Source: Hymenobacter psoromatis
GTDB lineage: Bacteria > Bacteroidota > Bacteroidia > Cytophagales > Hymenobacteraceae
Length of the DNA: 64,000 nt
NCBI GenBank assembly: GCA_001596155.1
Contig: CP014771.1
Coordinates: forward strand, 1,364,001 to 1,428,000
Direction: 5' to 3'
Shown here: positions 55,743 through 63,507 of the stretch, piece after piece
How the letters are laid out: every line of letters starts with the position of its first letter
How positions within the stretch are numbered: position 1 is the first letter of the stretch
Position numbers and translations under genes: made by a program
The notes under the pieces: model-generated
What the model was told of the DNA's origin: nothing
Databases searched by the model: none
Seen by the model: the letters and a program-made list of their open reading frames with translations, nothing else

Positions 55743-58472
55743 CTACCGCCCGCGCTGCGCCCGGATGCCCGCCAGCCGCAACTGAAAATAGTCGTATTTC
55801 TCGCGCAGGTGGTCGAATAAATCGCGCAGGCCCGCGCCGGGGCCAAGCTGGGCACGGGCGGCGGCAATGGCGGCCAGGTCAGAATCGCTCAGAAACTCGT
55901 GCAAGCGCAAGTCGAGGCCCTTGGCGTAGGCCCGCTCCAGGTGGCCTTGCACGGTGCTCAGGGCCAAGCCGCGCTGCTGGGCTATCTGCGCCAGATTCAG
56001 GCCCTGGCGGTGCAGCTCCACGGTGGCTTCTTCGGTCGCGCCCTTGGCGGGAACCGATTTATCCTTTTTAGGCGCGTAGTCATCGGTGAAAGGCGGAATG
56101 CCGGGCAAGTCACCAGCCTCGTCTTCGGTGGGCACCGGGCGCGGCGGGCCGTGCTGGATAATGGCCTCCATAAATGCCTCGCCATAGGTTTCGAATTTCT
56201 TCATCCCTACCCCCGACACCGAGAGCATGGCCACGCGGCTGGTGGGCTGTTCGCGGGCCATTTCCTGGAGGGTCGTGTCGGTGAAGACCACGTAAGGCGG
56301 CACGCCCTGCTCGTCGGCAATCTGCTTGCGCAGCTGGCGCAGGCGCTCGAAGAGCCGGGCTTCGGGCGTGCCGGCGCCGGCCGCAGCGGCATCGGCGGCG
56401 GCTTTTTTAGTGGCGCGGGTTTGCTTCTCGGCCTTTTCGGCTACCTGGAATTTCTTGAGCGACACGGGCAGCTGGCCCTTCAATACCTGCTGGCCGCGCT
56501 CGGTGATTTTGAGGGCGTAGCCTTCCTCGTAGGCAATGTAAAAGAGGCCGTCGTTGAGCATCTGATGCACGTAGCTGTGCCAGTCGAGGTAAGGCAAATC
56601 CTGGCCCGCGCCGTAGGTTTTGAGCTGGTCGTAACCGCCCTGCAGCACGGCCTGGTTGCGCATGCCGCGCAGAATATCAATGAGCAAATTAATGGCGACC
56701 CGCTGCTGGGCGCGGGTGCTGGCCGAGAGCGCCTTTTGGGCCAATAGCGTGCCGTCGAAGGTGGTGGGCGGGTTGCGGCAGATGTCGCAGTTGCCGCAGT
56801 CGTGGCCCAGGTCTTCGGAAAAATAATGCAGCAAAATGCGGCGGCGGCAGCTGGCGGCTTCGGCAAACTGCTGCATCCGCTCCAGCTTGGCGGTGTTGAG
56901 CTGGGCCTGGCGGGCGGGCACGTCGCGGGTTACCATATCGCGCATGGACATGACGTCGGCGAAGCTGTAAAACAGCAGGGCCGTGGCCGGCGAACCGTCG
57001 CGCCCGGCGCGGCCGATTTCCTGGTAGTAGCCCTCGATATTTTTGGGCAAATTATAGTGCATCACCCAGCGCACGTTGCTCTTGTCGATGCCCATGCCGA
57101 AAGCGATGGTGGCCACAATGACCTGCATATCGTCCTGCAGGAATTTTTCCTGGGCTTCGGCGCGCTGGTTGGGGCTCATGCCGGCGTGATAGTAGCCGGC
57201 CTTAATACCCTTCTGCTGAAGCTTTTGCGCAATTGTTTCGCAGCTCTTGCGCGAGAGGCAATAGATAATGCCCGCCTCGGTGGGGTGGCGCTGAATGTAG
57301 TCGAGTATCTGGCCGATGCGGTCCTGGCCGGGGCGCACCACGAGGTTGATATTGGGCCGGTCGAAGCTCGACAGAAATACTTTGGGCTCGTGCAGGTTGA
57401 GCTGGGTGCGAATGTCGCGCTGCGTGAGGCGGTCGGCCGTGGCCGTGAGCGCGATGATGGGCACGCTCGGAAAGTGCGTGCGCAGCGCGCCGAGCTGCGT
57501 GTATTCGGGCCGAAAATCGTGGCCCCAGCTCGAAATACAGTGCGCCTCATCAATGGCAAAAATGCTGATATTGACCCGCGTCAGAAACTGCAAAAAGCCC
57601 TCGCTCAGCAGCTTTTCGGGGCTCACGTAGAGCAGCTTGAGGTGGCCGCTCACGGCGGCGCGGGCAATGTCGTTGGCCTCGCTCTGGCCCACGCTGCTGT
57701 TGAGGTAGGCCGCCACGATGCCGTTGGCTTTCAGCGCTTCCACCTGGTCTTTCATGAGGGCGATGAGCGGCGACACCACCACGCACACGCCCTCGCTCAC
57801 CACGGCTGGAATCTGGAAGCAGACCGACTTGCCGCCGCCGGTGGGCATGAGCACGACGGTATCCCTACCCCCCAGAATATGCTGGATGATGTCGCCCTGC
57901 ATGGGCCGGAAATTATCGTAGCCGTAGTAGCGCTTGAGGGCCTGGTGGGCGGCGGTGAGAGCAGGAGCAGGGGCGAGTTCGGGCATAGTAGTAACCTCAC
58001 CCCCCAGCCCCCTCTCCCGTGGAGAGGGGGAGCCTGACGATTGTAACATGGGGAGGTTGGGAGGAGTTAAGTGTTTTTGGATAGTAGCCAGCACCTGTGG
58101 CAGGTGGTGGAGCACTTGGTGGTTCGTAAAACGCAGTTCGCGGTAGCCTAATTCCGTTAAGATATGGGTGCGACCCTGGTCGTACTCAGCCTGGCCGGCT
58201 TCGGCGTGTACTTCGCCGTCCAGCTCAACGGTCAGAAGGGCTTGGATGCAAATAAAGTCAACGATGTATGTCCCGATGGCGTGCTGGCGACGAAACCGAA
58301 CGTTAAGCTGCGAGCCGCGGAGCGCTTGCCACAAAATAGCTTCGGCCGGGGTAGCATGCTGACGATTGTGGCGGGCGTATTCCTTCAGGTTTTTACGCCA
58401 GGGTTTTGCCTCAGTAGTGAAGACATGGGCAGTGACTTCACCAGGGCTAAGGGGATTGGCAGGCTTTTGCAT
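55743..58472 (-). CDS. recQ: DUF559 nuclease-like domain fused to RecQ helicase
   Basis: 909 residues from the ATG at 58472. Residues about 15-135 are a DUF559 (Vsr-like endonuclease) domain: TPAEAILWQALRGSQLNVRFRRQ, GTYIVDFICIQALLTVELDGEVH, and LGYRELRFTNHQVL. A linker encoded partly by a palindromic repeat (SPSPRERGLGGEV, about 149-161) leads to a full RecQ: MPTGGGKSVCFQIP (Walker A), IDEAHCISSWGHDFRPEY, motif VI-like GRAGRDG, a zinc-binding region (CRRRILLHYFSEDLGHDCGNCDIC), RQC and an HRDC domain. An internal ATG at 57986 could give a 747-residue RecQ alone. The fusion is either real or two adjacent genes read together through the repeat. Confidence 0.85.
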   Translation of the reverse strand: MQKPANPLSPGEVTAHVFTTEAKPWRKNLKEYARHNRQHATPAEAILWQALRGSQLNVRFRRQHAIGTYIVDFICIQALLTVELDGEVHAEAGQAEYDQGRTHILTELGYRELRFTNHQVLHHLPQVLATIQKHLTPPNLPMLQSSGSPSPRERGLGGEVTTMPELAPAPALTAAHQALKRYYGYDNFRPMQGDIIQHILGGRDTVVLMPTGGGKSVCFQIPAVVSEGVCVVVSPLIALMKDQVEALKANGIVAAYLNSSVGQSEANDIARAAVSGHLKLLYVSPEKLLSEGFLQFLTRVNISIFAIDEAHCISSWGHDFRPEYTQLGALRTHFPSVPIIALTATADRLTQRDIRTQLNLHEPKVFLSSFDRPNINLVVRPGQDRIGQILDYIQRHPTEAGIIYCLSRKSCETIAQKLQQKGIKAGYYHAGMSPNQRAEAQEKFLQDDMQVIVATIAFGMGIDKSNVRWVMHYNLPKNIEGYYQEIGRAGRDGSPATALLFYSFADVMSMRDMVTRDVPARQAQLNTAKLERMQQFAEAASCRRRILLHYFSEDLGHDCGNCDICRNPPTTFDGTLLAQKALSASTRAQQRVAINLLIDILRGMRNQAVLQGGYDQLKTYGAGQDLPYLDWHSYVHQMLNDGLFYIAYEEGYALKITERGQQVLKGQLPVSLKKFQVAEKAEKQTRATKKAAADAAAAGAGTPEARLFERLRQLRKQIADEQGVPPYVVFTDTTLQEMAREQPTSRVAMLSVSGVGMKKFETYGEAFMEAIIQHGPPRPVPTEDEAGDLPGIPPFTDDYAPKKDKSVPAKGATEEATVELHRQGLNLAQIAQQRGLALSTVQGHLERAYAKGLDLRLHEFLSDSDLAAIAAARAQLGPGAGLRDLFDHLREKYDYFQLRLAGIRAQRGR
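57990..58036. repeat. Repeat family 4 in the DUF559-RecQ linker
   Basis: CCTCACCCCCCAGCCCCCTCTCCCGTGGAGAGGGGGAGCC, described in short parts: CCTCACCCCCCAGCCCC, then CCTCTCCCGTGGAGAGG, then GGAGCC. The centre CCCTCTCCcgtGGAGAGGG is itself palindromic. The same unit forms both arms of the palindrome at 58528-58689. Confidence 0.85.
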
Positions 58473-58527
58473 GATGCAAATTACATTAGCAAAGGGCAGA
58501 TGAGGGCAGCATGCCCCCGACTGGTTC

Positions 58528-58689
58528 ACCTCACCCCCCGGCCCCCTCTCCCGTGGAGAGGGGGAGCCACGGCGGCGTTAGCATTTACTCACTGGCTTTT
58601 TGCTACGCAAAAAGCGAAGTCTTTTTGACTATTCGCTAACGCCGCCGTGGCTCCCCCTCTCCACGGGAGAGGGGGCCGGGGGGTGAGGT
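58528..58689. repeat. Large inverted repeat, family 4
   Basis: Two copies of the unit ACCTCACCCCCCGGCCCC... plus GAGCCACGGCGGCGTTAGC form 52-base arms around a loop of about 55 bases containing CTTTTTGCTACGCAAAAAGC, which can pair too. It separates recQ from the RNA methyltransferase, and the methyltransferase stop lies in its loop. Confidence 0.88.
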
Positions 58690-59852
58690 AAGTCGCCTGG
58701 GGGCAAGCTGCGCCGCGACCCCCGATACAGCTCGTACTTCAGCAGTCGGCAGTCAATCGGCCCATTAAAGAGCGGAATGCGCCGCGACACCTTCAACCCA
58801 ATCGACTTGGCTGCCTCTAGGTTACCCGTAAAAATAAACGCATCGTAGCCCTGAAAATTCGTCTTGAGCGCGTCGCCGATGGTTTTGTAGAGGGCGTCCA
58901 TCTGGGCCTCCTCGCCTATGCGCTCGCCGTAGGGCGGGTTCGTGATGACGAGGCCGGGTGGCTGGTCCGGGGGGGGGTAGGCGTCGCGCACGTCGCGCAC
59001 CGCCAGGCGGATGCACTCGTCGAGGCCGGCGGCTTCGACGTTGGCGGCGGCATCGCGGATAACTTTCGGGTCGAGGTCGGAGCCGGACAGGTAAGCCTGG
59101 GGCTCTTCGATGCGCTGGGCCTCGGCGGCGGCGTGCAGGTCGGCCCAGAGCTGGGCGTCGAAATCGGGCCAGTTTTCGAAACCAAATTTGCCCTGGTGAA
59201 ACAGGCCCGGCGCGATGCGCTGGGCAATGAGCCCGGCCTCGGTAAGGATGGTGGCCGAGCCGCACATGGGGTCGATGAGCGGGGATTTGCCGTCCCAGCC
59301 GCTGAGCAGAATCAGGCCAGCGGCCAGCACCTCATTCAGCGGGGCCTCGTTGGTGCCCCGGCGGTAGCCGCGGCGGTGCAGCGAGTCGCCGGCCGCGTCG
59401 AGGCTCAGAATCACGTCGTTTTCGAGCATGCGCAGGTGCAGGCGGATGTCGGGGTTGCGGGTGTCCACACTGGGGCGCTCGCCGGTGCGCTCGCGGAACT
59501 GGTCCACGATGGCGTCTTTGGTGAGCTGGGCCACATACAAGGAGTGCTCGAAACTCGACTTATTGACGACGGCCGTGATGGCAAATGTCTGGCCGGGCTG
59601 GATAAAGCGGCTCCAGTCAATCTGAAAAACCTCGTCGTAGAGGGCGCGCTCGTCGCGGGCGTAGAAATCGGCGAAGGGGCGCAGCAGGCGCATGGCGGTG
59701 CGGCTCCAGAGGATGGCATTGTAGAGCAGCTTTTTGTCGCCGCTAAACTCCACGGCGCGGCTGCCCACGTAGTCGATGGTGGCGCCGAGCTGGCTCAGCT
59801 CTTCGGCCAGTATTTCTTCGAGGCCAAACTGGGTGGTGGCGGTAAGGTGCAT
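58629..59852 (-). CDS. THUMP-domain class I methyltransferase for RNA (RlmL-like)
   Basis: 407 residues. N-terminal THUMP region (about 45-160: KKLLYNAILWSRTAMRLLRPF, PDIRLHLRMLENDVIL), then the Rossmann methyltransferase with LIDPMCGSATILTEAGLIA and the amino-methyltransferase motif VITNPPYGERIG. It resembles the rRNA guanine-N2 methyltransferase half of RlmL. The final 15-18 residues (APSPVERGSHGGVSE) are encoded by the family 4 repeat, so the original C-terminus has been overwritten or extended. Confidence 0.9.
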   Translation of the reverse strand: MHLTATTQFGLEEILAEELSQLGATIDYVGSRAVEFSGDKKLLYNAILWSRTAMRLLRPFADFYARDERALYDEVFQIDWSRFIQPGQTFAITAVVNKSSFEHSLYVAQLTKDAIVDQFRERTGERPSVDTRNPDIRLHLRMLENDVILSLDAAGDSLHRRGYRRGTNEAPLNEVLAAGLILLSGWDGKSPLIDPMCGSATILTEAGLIAQRIAPGLFHQGKFGFENWPDFDAQLWADLHAAAEAQRIEEPQAYLSGSDLDPKVIRDAAANVEAAGLDECIRLAVRDVRDAYPPPDQPPGLVITNPPYGERIGEEAQMDALYKTIGDALKTNFQGYDAFIFTGNLEAAKSIGLKVSRRIPLFNGPIDCRLLKYELYRGSRRSLPPGDLPHPPAPSPVERGSHGGVSE

Positions 59853-59956
59853 CCGGCAAAGGTCGGGACGAACGGCAGTACCCGCCTACCCCCGCTCATC
59901 CTGCCCAAAGCAAAAGCTGCGGTTATCTTGCCCCGTCTCCTGCGTAATTTTAAGCC

Positions 59957-60166
59957 ATGACTCCTACCAGCATTCTGCGTGAGCTTGAACGGCTCCCGCT
60001 GAGCGACCAGCTCTTCGTCATTGAGCGAACATTAAAATCCATCCGCACCGACAAGGAAAAGCGCCTCAAGGCCGCCGTTGACAGTTTGTACGAAGATTAC
60101 AAATCCGACCCGGAGCTGACTGCCTTTACCCAACTCGACACCGAGTCTTTTTATGAGGCAAAGTGA
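59957..60166 (+). CDS. Putative antitoxin of the MazF-like toxin
   Basis: 69 residues, mostly helical: MTPTSILRELERLPLSDQLFVIERTLKSI, then EKRLKAAVDSLYEDYKSDPEL. Its last 14 bases overlap the start of the MazF-like toxin, the classical antitoxin-first layout. The C-terminal part could wrap the toxin. No DNA-binding motif is obvious. Confidence 0.75.
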   Translation: MTPTSILRELERLPLSDQLFVIERTLKSIRTDKEKRLKAAVDSLYEDYKSDPELTAFTQLDTESFYEAK

Positions 60167-60494
60167 GATTTGGCTGGTTTCGCTGGACCCAACCGTGGGC
60201 GCTGAAATCAAAAAGACCCGGCCCGCCATCATCGTCAACGATAACACGCTCGGCAAGCTTCCTTTGAAGATTATCGTGCCCCTCACCGATTGGAAAGACC
60301 GGTACGCCATCGCGCCGTGGATGGTCAAGCTCGTGCCCGACAAGCAGAATAAGCTAACTAAAGAATCCGCCGCCGACTGCTTTCAGCTGCGGTCCGTGGC
60401 CGAGGAACGCTGCGTGAAAAAAATCGGACAGGTTGATGCTGATACGCTGGACAAGATTCGCCGAGCGTTGGCCTTGGTTCTCACCATTGAATAG
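60153..60494 (+). CDS. MazF/PemK-type toxin
   Basis: 113 residues, matching the small endoribonuclease fold: IWLVSLDPTVGAEIKKTRPAIIVND, KIIVPLTDWKDRYAIAPWMVKL, and CFQLRSVAEERCVKKIGQVD. The arginine of KKTRPAIIV and the later S/T of the PLT turn are typical of MazF. It would cleave free mRNA. Overlaps the antitoxin by 14 bases. Confidence 0.92.
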   Translation: MRQSEIWLVSLDPTVGAEIKKTRPAIIVNDNTLGKLPLKIIVPLTDWKDRYAIAPWMVKLVPDKQNKLTKESAADCFQLRSVAEERCVKKIGQVDADTLDKIRRALALVLTIE

Positions 60495-60506
60495 CATTGC
60501 TCGGCC

Positions 60507-61097
60507 ATGCCCGAAAAAAACCTCTACATCATCGCGGGCTGCAACGGGGCGGGTAAAACCACGGCCTCATTCACCATTCTACCCGAAATGCTGGATTGTA
60601 AAGAATTTGTCAACGCCGATGAGATAGCCCGCGGCTTATCCCCATTTCAACCGGGAAAAGTAGCTTTTGAGGCGGGCCGCATCATGCTGCACCGCGTAGA
60701 GGAACTGCTGCGCCGGGGCGAAACCTTCGCGCTCGAAACCACCCTGGCCACCAAGATTTATCAGCAAAAAATCCGCGCCGCGCAGCAGCAAGGCTACACC
60801 GTGATTTTGCTGTACTTTTGGCTGAACAGCCCGGCGCTGGCCCAGGAACGGGTGAAAACGCGGGTGCTGGAAGGTGGGCATTATATTGCGCCTGAGGTAA
60901 TTGACCGCCGGTATTGGCAGGGAATTGAACGACTTTTTACGAATTACTTGCCGCTGGTGGATGAGGCGTCACTCTATGATAATTCAAGCGGTGAGCCGAT
61001 TTTAGTAGCCCGCAAGCTGGTTGACGGCTTTCATGTACTCAACGAAAATCTATACAATCAATTAATAGAATGCTATGAATCTGGAAAAGCAGCTTGA
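60507..61097 (+). CDS. Zeta-toxin-like P-loop kinase
   Basis: 196 residues. Walker A GCNGAGKTT (about 11-19), then NADEIARGLSPF with the D/E typical of zeta toxins, and ALETTLAT, ending with the lid-like YDNSSGEPILVARK. Zeta toxins phosphorylate UDP-N-acetylglucosamine-type sugars and block wall synthesis. The ORF lies 12 bases after the MazF-like toxin and overlaps the next small gene by 23 bases, so they could be co-transcribed. Confidence 0.88.
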   Translation: MPEKNLYIIAGCNGAGKTTASFTILPEMLDCKEFVNADEIARGLSPFQPGKVAFEAGRIMLHRVEELLRRGETFALETTLATKIYQQKIRAAQQQGYTVILLYFWLNSPALAQERVKTRVLEGGHYIAPEVIDRRYWQGIERLFTNYLPLVDEASLYDNSSGEPILVARKLVDGFHVLNENLYNQLIECYESGKAA

Positions 61098-61221
61098 GCG
61101 CCAAGAGAAGATTGCAGCTGGCTTAAAAATCGCTTACGAGCGAATGCTGGAATTTAAGCGGCAGAAAAATAGCGTGGTCGTAGTGGCGCGAGATGGGAAG
61201 ATTGTACGGCTAAAACCGTAG
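61075..61221 (+). CDS. Small partner protein of the zeta-like toxin
   Basis: 48 residues, ATG at 61075 and TAG at 61219-61221. It reads MNLEKQLERQEKIAAGLKI, then YERMLEFKRQKNSVVVVARD and GKIVRLKP, a helix followed by a strand pair. Overlap with the toxin end and small size suggest an antitoxin or accessory. Similar small proteins with GKIVR(L/V)KP tails often follow bacterial zeta-like kinases. Confidence 0.7.
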   Translation: MNLEKQLERQEKIAAGLKIAYERMLEFKRQKNSVVVVARDGKIVRLKP

Positions 61222-61254
61222 AAATAATCACGAAATTTTAGTAATTGAAATATA

Positions 61255-61896
61255 ATGACAACTGAGCAAAAAATACAGATTAAAGCAGATAACGAAGCGC
61301 TAATTAAACAGAAGGGCTACCGTGTTAATGATTGGCTACCGATTCTAGAAGTATCAGAGCTAAGAACAATTAGTGAAATAAAAGGTCGCATGTCCGTTAT
61401 GAACGCGCTATTAAATATTGCATTTGGAGCACCTATTCCTATTATTAAAAAATGGGTAGAGACCAATAACTTAGGAAACCATTTATCAAATACTGAGAAG
61501 GAAATACTCAAAAAGAGCAACGCTAAACTGACCGCGTTAGAAGTTAACTCACTCAATTGGTATTTGGAGGCCTTATGGGGCTTTATGTGGTTGACTGAAA
61601 TGATTGATACTCTTAGTCCAGAAGAGTATGTGGGAGATAATATGGCGTCCCTTCTACCTAATTTGAAAAATGGTGAGAACAACAAAAAGCTGGAGATTTT
61701 ATCAGTTACTCGTCCCGTAATTGGAGTCTACAAAACACTTGACTACTACTACCGGCTCCATTGGTATTGCGTGGACGAAAGGCTTAATGGGAGGCAAGCC
61801 AAATTAGACGAAGGTCTGATATATCAACGGCGCAAATCTTTAGAGTGGGCTTGCAACAAAACCAATAGTTGGGATGAGGTAGAGATGGGCACCTAG
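61255..61896 (+). CDS. DUF4272-type protein
   Basis: 213 residues, more AT-rich than its neighbours. The family signs are WYLEALWGFMWLTEMID, DYYYRLHWYCVDERLNGRQAKLDEGLIYQRRKSLEWAC and the ending WDEVEMGT, which fit DUF4272 proteins of unknown function, often found in accessory or toxin-immunity regions. Its place after the toxin genes and its different composition suggest joint acquisition. Confidence 0.75.
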   Translation: MTTEQKIQIKADNEALIKQKGYRVNDWLPILEVSELRTISEIKGRMSVMNALLNIAFGAPIPIIKKWVETNNLGNHLSNTEKEILKKSNAKLTALEVNSLNWYLEALWGFMWLTEMIDTLSPEEYVGDNMASLLPNLKNGENNKKLEILSVTRPVIGVYKTLDYYYRLHWYCVDERLNGRQAKLDEGLIYQRRKSLEWACNKTNSWDEVEMGT

Positions 61897-61921
61897 ACAA
61901 TCTTGATAGTAATCCTCTCCC

Positions 61922-61948
61922 AGCCGGCCCCCCAAGGCCGGCTTTTTT
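61922..61948 (+). terminator. Terminator after the DUF4272 gene
   Basis: AGCCGGCC, six-base loop, GGCCGGCT and a run of six Ts. It ends the toxin island before the MFS gene. Confidence 0.88.
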
Positions 61949-61964
61949 GTACCTTCCGCCCCGT

Positions 61965-63362
61965 ATGGCTACTCCTATTATTACCCCTACCCCCGCTGCG
62001 CAAGCTACTAGCACCCGCTCCTACGCCGGGCCGATGGGGCTGATGACCCTGCTGTTTTTGCTATTCGGGGCCGTCACCAATTTCAACGACGTGCTCATGC
62101 CCTACCTCAAGGACGTGTGCCAACTGACTGATTTGCAGTCGTCGGCGGTGCAGTCGGCGTTTTTTGGGGCGTATTTTCTGATGTCGCTGCCGGCGGGTAA
62201 GGTGCTGGAGAAGCTGGGCTACCAGCGCGGCATCGTGACGGGGCTGCTCGTGATGGCGGGCGGGGCGCTGCTGTTCGTGCCGGCCGCCAATACGCGCCAG
62301 TTTCCGCTGTTTCTGGCGGCGCTGGCGGTGCTGGGGGCGGGCATCACGCTGCTGCAAGTGGCGGCCAATCCCTACGTGAGCGTGCTGGGGCCGGCGCGGC
62401 GGGCGGCGGCGCGGGTCAGCATCGTGGGGGTCGCCAATAATTTTGGCGGGGCGGTGTCGCCGCTGGTGGGCGGGCTGCTGCTGTTTGGCGGCTCGGTGGC
62501 GCTGAAGGCGCAGCTGGCGGTCCTACCCCTGGCCGAGCGCCTCACGCGGGAGGCGCAGCTCGTGAAAGCGCCTTACCTGGGCCTGGCGGCCTTTCTGGCG
62601 GTGCTGGCGGGCGTATTTTTTATGCTGCGGCTGCCCGATATTGACGCCCTACCCCAGGAAGAAGCGCTGGTGGCGCAGCCCGTGGCGGCGGGCCGCACGT
62701 CGGCCCTGAGCTACCGGCACCTAGTGCTGGGCATCGGGGCCATTTTCGTGTACGTGGGCGTGGAGGTGGGCCTCGGCTCGTTCCTCATTCGCTACGGCGA
62801 GAGCCAGGGCATCCGGGCGCTGTCGCCCTTCACCCAGAGCCTGGTGCGGGGGCTGAACGTGGCGACCAACTTCGCGGGCGAATTATTCGGCCAAAGCCCG
62901 GCCCCGATTGATACTCAAGCGGGCTTCACCAAGGCGGTGGGCGCGGTGCTGGTATCGTCGTACTGGTTTGGCTCGCTGACGGGGCGGCTGCTGGGCATCC
63001 CGCTGCTGCTGCGGTTTAATAACCGAGCCTTGCTGGTGGGAGTGTGCGCGGCGGGCGCGGCGCTAGTGAGCGCGTCGGTGCTCAGCCAGGGCGAAACGGC
63101 GCTGTGGCTCATCGTGTTATGCGGGCTGATGAACTCCATTATGTGGCCCGTCATCTTCCCGCTGGCCATCACCGGGCTGGGGCCATTTACCAAGCAGGGC
63201 TCGTCGTTTTTGATAATGGCGATTGTGGGTGGGGCCATTATTCCGCCGCTCATGGGGTTGATTTCGACCAGCGGCGGCGGGCTGAGGGGGGCTTTTTTGG
63301 TGCCGGCACTATGCTATGCGTATTTGCTTTTTTACGCGCTGCGCGGGTATCGGGTGCGGTGA
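61965..63362 (+). CDS. FucP/GluP-type sugar MFS transporter
   Basis: 465 residues with 12 hydrophobic segments. The signatures of the FucP branch are visible: FLLFGAVTNFNDVLMPYLKDV at the first helix, SAFFGAYFLMSLPAGKVLEKLGYQRGIVTGL, VAANPYVSVLGPARRAAARVSIVGVANNFGGAVSPLVGG and the C-terminal half helices. It takes up fucose, glucose, galactose or similar with a proton. The start at 61965 gives the usual short hydrophilic start. Confidence 0.92.
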   Translation: MATPIITPTPAAQATSTRSYAGPMGLMTLLFLLFGAVTNFNDVLMPYLKDVCQLTDLQSSAVQSAFFGAYFLMSLPAGKVLEKLGYQRGIVTGLLVMAGGALLFVPAANTRQFPLFLAALAVLGAGITLLQVAANPYVSVLGPARRAAARVSIVGVANNFGGAVSPLVGGLLLFGGSVALKAQLAVLPLAERLTREAQLVKAPYLGLAAFLAVLAGVFFMLRLPDIDALPQEEALVAQPVAAGRTSALSYRHLVLGIGAIFVYVGVEVGLGSFLIRYGESQGIRALSPFTQSLVRGLNVATNFAGELFGQSPAPIDTQAGFTKAVGAVLVSSYWFGSLTGRLLGIPLLLRFNNRALLVGVCAAGAALVSASVLSQGETALWLIVLCGLMNSIMWPVIFPLAITGLGPFTKQGSSFLIMAIVGGAIIPPLMGLISTSGGGLRGAFLVPALCYAYLLFYALRGYRVR

Positions 63363-63397
63363 GGGGGGTAGGGATTATTCCGCTCCACTCTATAAAT

Positions 63398-63471
63398 TAA
63401 TTAAAAATGATAAATTAAAAATTAAAAATTTGACAACCCAATTTTTAATTTATCATTTTTAATTTTTAATT
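63398..63471. repeat. AT-rich inverted repeat between MFS and AraC genes
   Basis: AATTAAAAATGATAAATTAA pairs with TTAATTTATCATTTTTAATT, with a loop containing TTTGACAACCCAA. Its AT content stands against the GC-rich background. It might act as a terminator for the MFS gene. Confidence 0.6.
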
Positions 63472-63507
63472 ACCTCTACTGCTTCGCCAGCAAAAGCCTA
63501 CCCCCCT

